A stretch of DNA of 64,000 nt, taken from contig NZ_BFBR01000006.1 of the NCBI RefSeq assembly GCF_003112735.1, positions 176,443-240,442 on the forward strand, in the 5' to 3' direction. Each line of letters opens with the position of its first letter. Positions within the stretch are counted from its first letter, which is position 1. Below the pieces are notes generated by a model. It was not told the DNA's origin. It searched no databases and saw nothing but the letters and a program-made list of their open reading frames with translations. Made by a program: the position numbers and the translations under genes. Below are positions 1 through 8,578 of this stretch, in pieces. This stretch comes from Candidatus Phycosocius bacilliformis (lineage in GTDB: Bacteria; Pseudomonadota; Alphaproteobacteria; Caulobacterales; Aquidulcibacteraceae).

Positions 1-472
1 ATGGCCCGATATAGCGGTCTGAGACAATGAAGGGCCGTTGCATATTGATTGCCGAATCCAAGCGTTCAGCCACTGCCATCGTGGTGAAGGGCTTGGCCAA
101 AAACTCATCAACACCCGCGTCACGGGCTGCGATCAGACATTTCTTGGTCCCGAAACTCGTGATCATAATGATCGGAATCGACGGGTTGAAACGCGGGCTT
201 GGTGAGCGCACTTCCTCCCGGATGCGCTGGGCAAGCGCAATCCCTGATTGACCGGGCATGTTGAAATCAGTGATGACCAAGTCAATGGGCTCGGCTTGCA
301 TGGTCGACATAGCCTTGTCAGCACGGTCGGCCGTCGACAGGCGGAACATGCCAAGGCCATTGAGGATGCTGGTGAAGATCGTGCGGACATGAATATGATC
401 GTCGACAAGCAAAATCCGTTTATTCACAAAATCTTGTGATTTGGATTCTGTTAGTTTACGCACAGCCGACAT
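1..472 (-). CDS. Response regulator with receiver domain (3' end cut by window edge)
   Basis: The 157 visible codons read as a CheY-like receiver domain: acidic pair D24-D25 (LLVDDH), phospho-acceptor D69 (VITDFNMPG), T105/S106 (IMITS) and K127 (LAKPF). The reading frame is open to the window edge, so the C-terminus is unseen; after the receiver domain the chain continues (NMQRPFIVSDRYIGP), as in stand-alone receivers with a short tail. The start is the ATG at 472, with about 18 residues before the first beta strand. It is a cytoplasmic two-component signalling protein; its kinase and output are not visible. A second receiver protein, with two domains, lies at 44.2 kb. Confidence 0.85.
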   Translation of the reverse strand, partial: MSAVRKLTESKSQDFVNKRILLVDDHIHVRTIFTSILNGLGMFRLSTADRADKAMSTMQAEPIDLVITDFNMPGQSGIALAQRIREEVRSPSPRFNPSIPIIMITSFGTKKCLIAARDAGVDEFLAKPFTTMAVAERLDSAINMQRPFIVSDRYIGP

Positions 473-589
473 ACGACACCCAAGGATTGTGATCCTCAAG
501 GCTAAGTCGTATTTGATAAAATAGGGTTACCCAAAGCCTGATAACAAGTTCTCATACAGCACAGGCTTAAGTCTTCAGCGCGGCTATAT

Positions 590-1663
590 TTAGGGCGTCA
601 TGCCAGCGCGAAGCGCAAACTCATAGGCTGACACCGCCAGCGGGCGAACCCGGTCGACATTTTCACCCGCATGCGCGCTCGCCGCAGTCCCGTCTCGCAC
701 ACGACCAACAATGCCCTGAATAATTCCCGCAAGTCGGAACATATTGTAGGCAAAATACCAATCCAGATTGTCAATACCGTTACGACCTGTGCCCTCGCAA
801 TAGAGCGCGACATAGCGTTCCATGGATGGAATACCCAAGGCGTCCAGATCTAGCCCCTTTAGACCTGAGCGTTGGCTTGCCGGCATGACCCAATTCATCA
901 AATGATAGGTGAAGTCACCCAAGGGATCACCCAAAGTCGACAATTCCCAATCCAAAACGGCCAGAACACGTGGCTCGGTGGGGTGCAGGATCATGTTATC
1001 CAAGCGATAATCGCCGTGGACAATGCTGGTGGTTTCCCCCTCAGGAATGCTGGTCGGCAACCATTCGATCAGGCGGTCCATTTCAGGGATTTTGCTGGTT
1101 TCAGACAATTGATACTGTTTGGTCCAGCGGCTGATCTGACGGGCAAAATAAGACCCGGCCTTGCCGAAATCCTCGAGCCCCACGGCCTTATAATCGGTGG
1201 CATGCAGCGCCGCCAAAGTCGCAATTTTTGCCTCATAGATGGCGGTGCGCTCTTCTGGGGTACTGTCGGGCAGGGAACCATCCCACAGAATGCGCCCATC
1301 GACCGAGTCCATGACATAGAACATGGTACCGATGACACCATCATCGGCGCACAAACCAAAAGGCTTGGCAACCGGAAAACCAGTCGGGTACAAGGCGGAA
1401 ATAACCCGAAACTCACGATCCACGGCATGTGCCGATGGCAAAAGCTTACCCGGTGGCTTTCGCCGCAGCACATAATTCTGGGTTGGTGTCAGCAATTGGT
1501 AAGTCGGATTGGACTGGCCCCCCTTGAACTGGCGGATTTCCATCGGACCAGCAAATCCGTCAACATGGGCATGCATCCACGCAAGCAGGGCAGCCTCATC
1601 CAGACGATAGCGGGGATCGACGGGCTTGGTACCGCTGAAAATCTCGGATTCAAGTGCGGTCAT
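590..1663 (-). CDS. Phosphotransferase family protein (APH/ACAD10-like kinase fold)
   Basis: This 357-residue protein has the aminoglycoside-phosphotransferase/choline-kinase fold. Visible are a nucleotide-loop lysine (VLRRKPPG, about residue 69), the catalytic-loop motif HGDYRLDN at about 216-223 and the metal-binding LDWE at about 237-240. The family around ACAD10/11 N-termini and bacterial acyl-CoA metabolism kinases has the signature GGQSNPTY, seen here near residue 48. The substrate is unknown; true antibiotic modification is unlikely from this motif set. The ATG at 1663 is preferred over the ATG at 1669 because GGGGAG then lies 8 nt upstream rather than 2. It is transcribed toward the response regulator, 117 nt away. 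Confidence 0.8.
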   Translation of the reverse strand: MTALESEIFSGTKPVDPRYRLDEAALLAWMHAHVDGFAGPMEIRQFKGGQSNPTYQLLTPTQNYVLRRKPPGKLLPSAHAVDREFRVISALYPTGFPVAKPFGLCADDGVIGTMFYVMDSVDGRILWDGSLPDSTPEERTAIYEAKIATLAALHATDYKAVGLEDFGKAGSYFARQISRWTKQYQLSETSKIPEMDRLIEWLPTSIPEGETTSIVHGDYRLDNMILHPTEPRVLAVLDWELSTLGDPLGDFTYHLMNWVMPASQRSGLKGLDLDALGIPSMERYVALYCEGTGRNGIDNLDWYFAYNMFRLAGIIQGIVGRVRDGTAASAHAGENVDRVRPLAVSAYEFALRAGMTP

Positions 1664-1835
1664 GATCATGTCTCCCCGACGTTTGTTGGTTTGTTCTTGT
1701 GGTCTTGTTTAACTCGGTTGTCGGCAAGCGAAAGCCACTTTTTCAGCCCGCGCGAACCTGGCTCGAAATACTTACAATCCAGACCGCACCGGATTGAGCC
1801 TCTCAACATGTGATTGAGGATAGGTTTAGCAGAGC

Positions 1836-3122
1836 CTAGGCCTTGAGTTCGGGGTGCAACTCGCGCCAGCCAATATCGCGGCGATGAAACCCCATCGGCC
1901 AAACGATCGCATCAACGACCCGATAGGCAGTCTCCACGGCACTGGCGAGGTCTGGGCCGACACCAATCGCGTTAAGGACCCGCCCACCCGCTGAGCGCAG
2001 CTTACCGTCGCCATCGCGTCGCGTGCCCGCATGTAACAAAACCCCATTGGGAATCGCACTGGCACCAGCTTCGCCGCGTATCTCAGAACCTGTAATCGGA
2101 TCTTCAGGATAACCTTGCGCGGCCAAAACCACCAGCGCTGCGGTTTGCTCTGAGAGCTTAAAGCTAGGCGCTGTGTCAATCTGACCCCGTGCGCAGGCCA
2201 TCAAAATCGCCGCCAGGTCGCCCTCAAACCGAGCCATCAAAACCTGACACTCAGGATCACCGAACCGGGCATTATATTCCACCAGTTTTGGCCCGGTGGG
2301 CGTCAACATGAGCCCTGCGTAAAGGACGCCGCAAAATGGGGTGCCCAATTGGGCCATGGCTGCTACCGTCGGCTCAATAAAGCGGGTCATGATGTCATCA
2401 ATAAAGGCAGGGGTAGCATGCCGCGTGGGGGAATAAGCCCCCATGCCGCCAGTATTAGGGCCACGCTCACCGTCAAAGGCGCGCTTGTGATCTTGGGCAG
2501 ACCCAAAGTAAATCGCCTTGTGCCCATCGCACAAGGCAAAGAAAGAAACCTCTTCCCCAGTCATGAACTCTTCAATGACCAAGCGATTGCCAGCAGGGCC
2601 GAACCGACCGTCGGCCATCTCTTGAATGGTTTCGCGCGCCTCTTGAAGCGTTTGAGCGATCACAACGCCTTTGCCGGCTGCCAACCCATCGGCCTTGATC
2701 ACATAAGGGGGCCGCACCTTGGTAAGGTGCGCCAAGGCAGCTTCGGTATTGTCGAAGGCTGCAAACCGCGCGGTGGGAATGTTTTTGGCCTCGCACAGGG
2801 TCTTGGTGAAGGCTTTGGAGCTTTCAAGTTGGGCCGCCGCCCGCGTTGGGCCAAAACACGCAATCCCGCGCAAGGCCAAAGCATCCGCCAGACCAGCCGC
2901 AAGGGCTACTTCTGGACCGACAACCACCAGATCTATCCGTTCAAGTTGAGCGAGGCTGACAAGGCCGGGAATGTCATCGGCAGCCACCGAGGCAACCCGC
3001 GTCACACCGCTGATCCCGGGATTGGCCGGGGTCACCATCAAAAAACGGACTGACGGGCTATTGTGCAGCGCCAGCGCCAACGCATGTTCCCGGCCTCCAG
3101 AACCAACCAGCATAACGCGCAT
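1836..3122 (-). CDS. purD: Phosphoribosylamine--glycine ligase (GARS)
   Basis: PurD joins phosphoribosylamine and glycine with ATP, the second step of de novo purine synthesis, in the cytoplasm. The 428-residue length is typical. N-terminal GSGGREHAL (7-15), ATP-grasp segment KADGLAAGKGV (143-153), NTGGMGAYSP (223-232) and the metal-binding NARFGDPE (284-291) are all present, followed by the C-terminal domain. It is monocistronic in appearance: 166 nt separate it from the phosphotransferase downstream and the gene upstream is divergent. No other purine gene lies in the window. A PurR- or riboswitch-type leader was not recognised. Confidence 0.97.
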   Translation of the reverse strand: MRVMLVGSGGREHALALALHNSPSVRFLMVTPANPGISGVTRVASVAADDIPGLVSLAQLERIDLVVVGPEVALAAGLADALALRGIACFGPTRAAAQLESSKAFTKTLCEAKNIPTARFAAFDNTEAALAHLTKVRPPYVIKADGLAAGKGVVIAQTLQEARETIQEMADGRFGPAGNRLVIEEFMTGEEVSFFALCDGHKAIYFGSAQDHKRAFDGERGPNTGGMGAYSPTRHATPAFIDDIMTRFIEPTVAAMAQLGTPFCGVLYAGLMLTPTGPKLVEYNARFGDPECQVLMARFEGDLAAILMACARGQIDTAPSFKLSEQTAALVVLAAQGYPEDPITGSEIRGEAGASAIPNGVLLHAGTRRDGDGKLRSAGGRVLNAIGVGPDLASAVETAYRVVDAIVWPMGFHRRDIGWRELHPELKA

Positions 3123-3381
3123 TCTATCCCCCTGCCTGAGGCGACTCGGTGGTGTTCGGGTGTTTCTCTTGGGCTAGGCAGTCAGAGCAGCTTGGTCAAG
3201 ATCACTGCCGCATTGGACTTTGTGATCCTACAGCCCTTGCCTCGTGAACTTGCCTTTAAACCGTCCTGTTTACCCCTTATGGCAGCGAGGATGGCATTGT
3301 TGCCTTGCAGGCTGTGACAGGTTTGCGGCAAAGAAAGCCGCTGCGTTGGGCAGGACTTGGACCGCCAGAAGAGGTAGATTG

Positions 3382-4743
3382 GTGAAGACCAAGGATTTGG
3401 GACCCATAGTGATCGCCGATATGGGGCACACGCGGCCCCATTTCTGGACATTGGCGACCGTGGGCACTCTCCACCTTGCCTTGACGGCTTTGGTGTTGAG
3501 CCTCCCAGAGCCGGCATTTGAGCCCCGCGTGCTTGAAACGGTCGAAATCGTCACCTTGAATGATGGCAGCACGCCTGCCGCTGTCGCTCCACCGCCCACA
3601 CCAGCCCCTTTACCAGAGACCAATGCCGCACCCAATTTGGCGGCGACACCCCCTGATCAAACGACGCCCGCGCCCCTTCCAAGTCCATTGCCCACCTCCA
3701 GCAAGGCTGAAACGCGCCAACAAGAGACGGCGCTGCCACCCCGCCCGATGGTGCAGGACACAAGCCCTGTCCAGGTTGCAGAACCTGTGACACCAGCCTC
3801 TGACGAACCGGCACCCATCCCATTTGAGCCTATCCCCGCCCCCCCTGCCAATCCCGTGACATTGGCTCCTGCCCGGCCGGTCTTGGTTCGCCCCGATGCC
3901 CAGCGCCTGAAAATTGAAGCTGGCCAACTCGCCACCCGGACACAACCCAACGTGCAAGCCAACCCGGACCTTCGTTTGCCCGATCCGGTCGAAGCTGAAG
4001 TTGACGAACCCTTTCGCCCAGCCCCCGTTCCGGACCTCGCGCCGCCACCGGCCTACGCCTTGCCTGCGCCAGCACGTGCTCCACTCGTCCCGCGCGCCAG
4101 CACCGATCCCATCCGACTGCCCAGAAATGCAGCACCTCTGCCCAATGTCCAAGTGCCGCAGATCCGCAGTTCAGACTTGAAACTGCCCGAGCCTGCTGTT
4201 GAGCGAGCCGCATCGGGAGGATCTGGGGCGGCAAATGGGGCAGCCAGCGGGGCAGCCAACGGGGCCAATTCCGCTGGGGGCTCTGGTGCCGGGGCCGCAG
4301 CGGCAACGGGCGGGGTCACCTCGCTTAGCGGTGGTATGATAGCTGGAGGTGCCCCGGCAACGGCCAATGGCGTCGCAAGCGGGGCCAGTGGCGGCCAGCC
4401 ATCAGGAACAGGCGTCTTGCCGCGTCGGCCCGGTGGAGCTGGGGTCAAACAGGAGTTTCCAACTGGGGTTGGCGATTCAGTGCTGTCGCGGATGGCGCGC
4501 ACAAGCGAATGCGCCCAGATCAATCGGCCACGCGATGCAAAATGTCCAACCTGGGACCCGATTGAGGGTCGCTCGCCGCGGCAAGCCCAACCCATCCCGG
4601 TCCCCGTGCCCAAGGATGCGGCCCCGGCCCGCTTTGCACCGGGAACCAATCCGCTGCCCCTGTGCAAGCCCGGCACGCCACAAGCACAGTTCGGCCTGTC
4701 TTGCCTGCCCCGCGATGATGGCCCTGGCATTCCCAAGCCTTGA
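3382..4743 (+). CDS. Proline/alanine-rich membrane-anchored protein with Cys-containing C-terminus
   Basis: This is a 453-residue protein with a single hydrophobic segment near residues 22-42 (WTLATVGTLHLALTALVL), then about 250 residues rich in Pro and Ala, a Gly/Ala/Ser tract (about 280-350) and a C-terminal region with four cysteines (SECAQINRPRDAKCPTW, later LCKPG and SCLPRD). The layout (inner-membrane anchor plus long periplasmic Pro-rich spacer) resembles TonB/TolA-like proteins, but no TonB C-terminal domain is recognised. The GTG at 3382 is chosen because GAGG lies 7 nt upstream; the ATG at 3421 has no such site. A protein at 33.1-33.9 kb shares the anchor, spacer and C-x2-I...RP.D..CP motif. 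Function unknown. Confidence 0.7.
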   Translation: MKTKDLGPIVIADMGHTRPHFWTLATVGTLHLALTALVLSLPEPAFEPRVLETVEIVTLNDGSTPAAVAPPPTPAPLPETNAAPNLAATPPDQTTPAPLPSPLPTSSKAETRQQETALPPRPMVQDTSPVQVAEPVTPASDEPAPIPFEPIPAPPANPVTLAPARPVLVRPDAQRLKIEAGQLATRTQPNVQANPDLRLPDPVEAEVDEPFRPAPVPDLAPPPAYALPAPARAPLVPRASTDPIRLPRNAAPLPNVQVPQIRSSDLKLPEPAVERAASGGSGAANGAASGAANGANSAGGSGAGAAAATGGVTSLSGGMIAGGAPATANGVASGASGGQPSGTGVLPRRPGGAGVKQEFPTGVGDSVLSRMARTSECAQINRPRDAKCPTWDPIEGRSPRQAQPIPVPVPKDAAPARFAPGTNPLPLCKPGTPQAQFGLSCLPRDDGPGIPKP

Positions 4744-4801
4744 TTGGCACGTGTTCATGCCGTGTCTTGTCAAAACTGCGGAAAGAGCCTCATAAGGCAG
4801 T

Positions 4802-5188
4802 ATGATACAGGCAGGATTGGTTTTTCTCGGTGGCGGGCTTGGCGCACTTGGGCGGTGGTTGTTCGGATTGTTAGCTGCTCGTCTGTTGGGTACTGCCTGG
4901 CCCTGGGGCACATTGGGGGTCAATGTCATCGGTGGCTTTGCCATGGGTCTGACCATGGCCATTCTTTTGCGCGGCGGTAGCCTCGGTGTGACAAGCGAGA
5001 ATTGGCGGCTGTTCCTCGCCACCGGCATCTTGGGCGGCTTTACCACCTTTTCTGCCTTTTCCCTTGAAAGCGCGCGCATGATTGAAGCAGGTCATTGGGG
5101 TCAAGCCGGCCTTTATGCCATGGCGTCTGTCTGCCTGTCGGTGCTGGCCCTGTTTGCCGGCATGGCTTTGGGGCGCATGAGCAGTTAA
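4802..5188 (+). CDS. crcB: Fluoride exporter CrcB/Fluc
   Basis: A 128-residue, four-helix inner-membrane protein of the CrcB/Fluc family, which forms dual-topology dimeric fluoride channels. Signature segments are GGGLGALGRW near the N-terminus, WGTLGVNVIGGFAMG (about 38-52) and the pore-lining TGILGGFTTFSAFSLE (about 79-94). It starts 58 nt after the Pro-rich gene and is followed after 9 nt by the pseudouridine synthase, so the three are probably co-transcribed. A fluoride riboswitch was looked for in the 58-nt gap and not found. Confidence 0.95.
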   Translation: MIQAGLVFLGGGLGALGRWLFGLLAARLLGTAWPWGTLGVNVIGGFAMGLTMAILLRGGSLGVTSENWRLFLATGILGGFTTFSAFSLESARMIEAGHWGQAGLYAMASVCLSVLALFAGMALGRMSS

Positions 5189-5197
5189 AGGAAGCCC

Positions 5198-6208
5198 ATG
5201 ACCTCGCCCATCACCCTTCCCGTGCGCGAAACCGATGGCGACGTACGCCTCGATCGTTTCCTGCGCCGCAAATTCACCACCCTGACCCAAGGCCGGATTG
5301 AACAAATGATCCGCAAGGGTCAAATCCGGATTGATGGCGTGCGCGCCAAAAAAGCAGGCGAGCGCTTGAGCCCCGGCATGGATGTCACCGCGCCTCAGGA
5401 AATCGTCATCCCGGATAAGAAAAATGACGGCGTGGTCCGCGTCCGTTTAAGTCCAGAAGATGAGCGCTGGCTGCGCGACATGGTCATCCATGAGGATGAT
5501 GATGTCATCGTGTTGAACAAGCCTGCTGGCATTGCCGTACAAGGCGGGACCGGCATGACCCGCCATCTCGACAAGATGATGGAGATTTTCGCTGAGGATG
5601 CCGACAGCAAACCGCGCCTTTGCCACCGGCTGGACAAGGACACATCCGGGGTTCTGATCTTCGGACGCAACCCGGCAGCAACTGCCTTTCTGTCCAAGGC
5701 CTTTGCCGGACGCAAGACCACCAAAGTCTATTGGGCCGTCTGTCTGGGGACCCCGCACCCTTTGTCGGGCGAAGTGCGTGGTTGGATGATTAAGGCGGGC
5801 AGTTCACGCAATCCCGACCTCGAGCTGATGCGTCGGGCAGCCCATGGCGAGCCCGATGCTGTGTTCGCTATCACTGATTACCATGTCATTTCAAATGCTG
5901 GGACAAAAGCCTCTTGGGTTGCGCTCAAGCCGGTGACAGGTCGGACCCACCAATTGCGCTTTCACATGGCTGAAATGGGCTATGCCATTGCCGGTGATGG
6001 AAAATACACCTGCGACCGGGAACCCATCGGCGGTTTGAGTCCGCAATTGCATCTCCATGCCCGCGCGATCCGCATCCCTCATCCCCGCGGAGGTGTCCTC
6101 AATGTCACCGCTGATTTGCCTGCCCACATGGTTCAGGCCTTTGACGCTTTGGGCTTTGAAGAGATTGAGGGGCGCGACCCGTTTGAACATTTCCGGGTGG
6201 ATGCGTGA
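5198..6208 (+). CDS. rluC: RluC/RluD-type 23S rRNA pseudouridine synthase
   Basis: A 336-residue RNA pseudouridine synthase. An S4 RNA-binding domain occupies residues 16-62 (DVRLDRFLRRKF through GERLSPG), followed by the RluA-family catalytic domain with HRLDKDTSG at 143-151; D146 is the predicted catalytic aspartate. RluC isomerises uridines in 23S rRNA helix regions; the exact target here is inferred only from resemblance. Its stop codon overlaps the GTG start of the HAD phosphatase (GTGA), indicating translational coupling. RluC could also be named a generic RluA-family enzyme. Confidence 0.9.
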   Translation: MTSPITLPVRETDGDVRLDRFLRRKFTTLTQGRIEQMIRKGQIRIDGVRAKKAGERLSPGMDVTAPQEIVIPDKKNDGVVRVRLSPEDERWLRDMVIHEDDDVIVLNKPAGIAVQGGTGMTRHLDKMMEIFAEDADSKPRLCHRLDKDTSGVLIFGRNPAATAFLSKAFAGRKTTKVYWAVCLGTPHPLSGEVRGWMIKAGSSRNPDLELMRRAAHGEPDAVFAITDYHVISNAGTKASWVALKPVTGRTHQLRFHMAEMGYAIAGDGKYTCDREPIGGLSPQLHLHARAIRIPHPRGGVLNVTADLPAHMVQAFDALGFEEIEGRDPFEHFRVDA

Positions 6209-6876
6209 CCCCACGTCTGGCTGTCTTTGATGTCGATGGTACTCTGATCGACAGCCGCGCCATCATCACCGCATGTATGGATCGCGCTTTTGAGGCGGCC
6301 GGCTTGCCGCCACCTGGCTATGAGCGCACCCGCCGCATCATTGGGCTGTCACTTGGGCCGGGCCTGAATTATCTTGCCCCCGAAGCGGATGAGGCTCTGC
6401 GCGCCCAATTGCTGGATCATTATCGCACCGCTTTCTTCGACATGCGGCATGATCCCGCCTTTCAGTCCCCGGCTTATGCTGGTGCAGAGGCCTTGTTGCA
6501 TGAGCTGGCTGAGGCGGGTTGGGTCTTGGGCATTGCCACGGGCAAATCCCGTCGAGGCCTGGACGCACTTCTTGAACAGCAAGCGTGGGCAGACTTGTTT
6601 TCGGTCAGCCTGTGTGCCGACGATGGACCGGGAAAACCACATCCCCACATGGTGTTGGCCAATATGGATGCCACCCGCATCGGCCCTGAGGCGACTTTTG
6701 TGATTGGTGATAGCGAGCATGATATGGCTATGGCCGTAGCTGCGGGAACACAGGGCATTGGGGTGACTTGGGGTTTTGGGACCGCCCAAGAACTCGATAA
6801 CGCCGGTGCCGCCCATGTCGTGTACACAATGGACGACTTATCGGCCTTGTTCAGACATGGCCTCAGCGCGGCGTAA
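6205..6876 (+). CDS. HAD-superfamily hydrolase, phosphoglycolate-phosphatase-like
   Basis: A 223-residue HAD subfamily IA phosphatase. Motif I is DVDGT (9-13; nucleophile D9, acid D11), motif II TGKS (112-115), motif III K144 (GKPHP) and motif IV GDSEHD (168-173), with a helical cap between motifs I and II. The start is GTG at 6205, overlapping the rluC stop. Alphaproteobacteria often carry crcB, rluC, a HAD hydrolase and an ATP12 homologue in this order, and the same set occurs here, interrupted by the channel gene on the other strand. The substrate is not predictable from sequence. Confidence 0.9.
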   Translation: MTPRLAVFDVDGTLIDSRAIITACMDRAFEAAGLPPPGYERTRRIIGLSLGPGLNYLAPEADEALRAQLLDHYRTAFFDMRHDPAFQSPAYAGAEALLHELAEAGWVLGIATGKSRRGLDALLEQQAWADLFSVSLCADDGPGKPHPHMVLANMDATRIGPEATFVIGDSEHDMAMAVAAGTQGIGVTWGFGTAQELDNAGAAHVVYTMDDLSALFRHGLSAA

Positions 6877-7657
6877 TCGCCGCACGTAACGCCTCAACTT
6901 CGCCGCGTAAGGCCTTCAATTCCTGCAACAAAGCCTCTTCACGCGCTTCGGCTGAGCGAACGGCGCTGACAGCCGCGTCTTGGGCCTCATCCTGCATGGC
7001 CCCCACCACCACACCAATGAACAGATTGAGCACCACAAAGGCGCTAAACAGGATGAAGGGCAAGAAGAATAACATGGCAAAGGGATGATCTTCTAAAACG
7101 GGCTTGACGATCTCGCCCGACCAGCCATCCAACGTCATCAATTGGAACAATGTGAACAGGCTACGGCCCAGATCGCCAAAGGCTTCAGGTTCTGTCGCCG
7201 CAAATAATTTGGTCGCCATGACCGAGCTGACATAAAAGACCAAGAGTAGAAGAATGATGATCGACCCCATGCCAGGCAAGGCCGACAGCATCGCACCAAC
7301 CACCCGCCGCAGGCTGGGGAGGATGGTGATCAAGCGCAAGACGCGCAGAACACGCAGCGCGCGCAGCACGCTCAATGGCCCAGTCGCAGGCACCAAGGCG
7401 ATGGCGATGATGATGAAGTCAAAAATATTCCAGCCCGAGTGAAAGAATTTTCCCCGGTAGACCAAGAGCTTGGCTGCCAATTCTGCCACAAAGATGGCCA
7501 GTAAGATCTTGTCGGCCCAGATGAGGATTGGACCGAATTGGGCCATGATGGGCGCAGAAGTCTCAAGCCCCAGAATGATGGCATTGATCAGGATGAGGGT
7601 GGTAATCAGGCCTTCAAACCGGCGAGATTCGATCAATTGCTGCACATAGGCTTGCAT
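6863..7657 (-). CDS. Bacterial voltage-gated cation channel (NaChBac/BacNav family)
   Basis: One six-helix subunit of a homotetrameric ion channel, 264 residues from the ATG at 7657. That start gives an N-terminus (MQAYVQQLIESRRFEG) aligning with the pre-S1 helix of known BacNav proteins; ATG 7696 is possible, and a still earlier start would overlap the divergent gene. S4 carries arginines every third residue (99, 102, 105, 108). The pore helix and filter read TLDGWSG (175-181), where most BacNav proteins have TLESW. The tail (230-264) is a predicted coiled coil. The 3' end overlaps the HAD gene by 14 bp, convergent. Ion preference is not settled by the filter sequence. Confidence 0.85.
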   Translation of the reverse strand: MQAYVQQLIESRRFEGLITTLILINAIILGLETSAPIMAQFGPILIWADKILLAIFVAELAAKLLVYRGKFFHSGWNIFDFIIIAIALVPATGPLSVLRALRVLRVLRLITILPSLRRVVGAMLSALPGMGSIIILLLLVFYVSSVMATKLFAATEPEAFGDLGRSLFTLFQLMTLDGWSGEIVKPVLEDHPFAMLFFLPFILFSAFVVLNLFIGVVVGAMQDEAQDAAVSAVRSAEAREEALLQELKALRGEVEALRAAITPR

Positions 7658-7813
7658 GGAAACGGGTCCGTTCGGGGGGAGGATTAACAGCGCCATCCCC
7701 TGCGATTTTGCGCCCATGGGGTCAAGCAGGCCGATGTTCAGGAAAATGTGATCATTGCACAAATCCACGCCGACGACGGGCATGCCGACTGGCTTTGCCG
7801 TGGCAAAAGTCTT

Positions 7814-8578
7814 ATGGAACCGGCCATGACACCTGCCGCCCCTGCCCGCCGTTTCTACAAGATTGTTGATGTTGTTGCCACCGACACCGGCTTTGCCGTG
7901 CGCCTGGATGGGGCGACGCCAAAGACGCCGGGTAAGAACCCGCTTATCCTGCCGAATGAAGCTTCAGCCCGACTGGTCGCGGCAGAATGGGACGCGCAAG
8001 ACAAGGTGATCGATCCTTTCACAATGCCGATTACACGACTGGTCAATGTTGGACTTGACCGAGGTGAAGCCACGCGCGAAGCCATGGTTGCCGAGGTGGT
8101 CAAATATGCCGGTACAGATTTGGTCTGTTATCGGGTCACGACGCCGGATTCCTTGGTGGCCGCACAGGCCAAAGCATGGGACCCCCTATTAGATTGGGCG
8201 CGCGCGGAGCTGGGTGTCGCACTTCGAACCACCCCCGGGGCGCTGGCGATTGATCAGCCCGAAACGGCCATGACAGCCATTGCCATTGCCGCACAGGCAC
8301 TGCCCACCCTGAAACTGACCGCCCTTGCCTTTGCCACTGGCATTGCAGGTTCGGCCCTTGTGGCCTTCGCACTTATAGCAGGGCGAATTGATGGGGAAAC
8401 TGCCTTTAAGGCCATACGGGTTGAAGAAGACTGGCAGGCCGAACGCTGGGGGCGCGACCCGGATGAAGCCCACCTCGCCAATGCCCGCCGCCTCGACCTC
8501 ATCGCGGTTGAAAAACTTGCCCTGGCACTGGATGCCCCCTCTCACCCCGTGCCCAAAAAGACTTCGGGGTCGGCCTGA
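7814..8578 (+). CDS. ATP12 family F1-ATPase assembly chaperone
   Basis: A 254-residue homologue of mitochondrial Atp12, found in alphaproteobacteria, where it is thought to bind the F1 alpha subunit before assembly. Family features are the N-terminal RRFYKIVDV, VRLDGATPKTPGKNPLILP, AAEWDAQ, PFTMPITRLVN, the D-L-V-C-Y-R stretch and the C-terminal EEDWQAERWGRDPDE. ATG 7814 and ATG 7826 are both possible starts; neither has a strong ribosome-binding site. The 3' end overlaps recG by 37 bp on the opposite strand. Usual length for the family is about 230-260. Confidence 0.93.
   Translation: MEPAMTPAAPARRFYKIVDVVATDTGFAVRLDGATPKTPGKNPLILPNEASARLVAAEWDAQDKVIDPFTMPITRLVNVGLDRGEATREAMVAEVVKYAGTDLVCYRVTTPDSLVAAQAKAWDPLLDWARAELGVALRTTPGALAIDQPETAMTAIAIAAQALPTLKLTALAFATGIAGSALVAFALIAGRIDGETAFKAIRVEEDWQAERWGRDPDEAHLANARRLDLIAVEKLALALDAPSHPVPKKTSGSA

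Noticed and set aside
4744..4801. Fluoride riboswitch upstream of crcB
   Set aside because: The gap is only 58 nt and has none of the conserved fluoride-aptamer stems.
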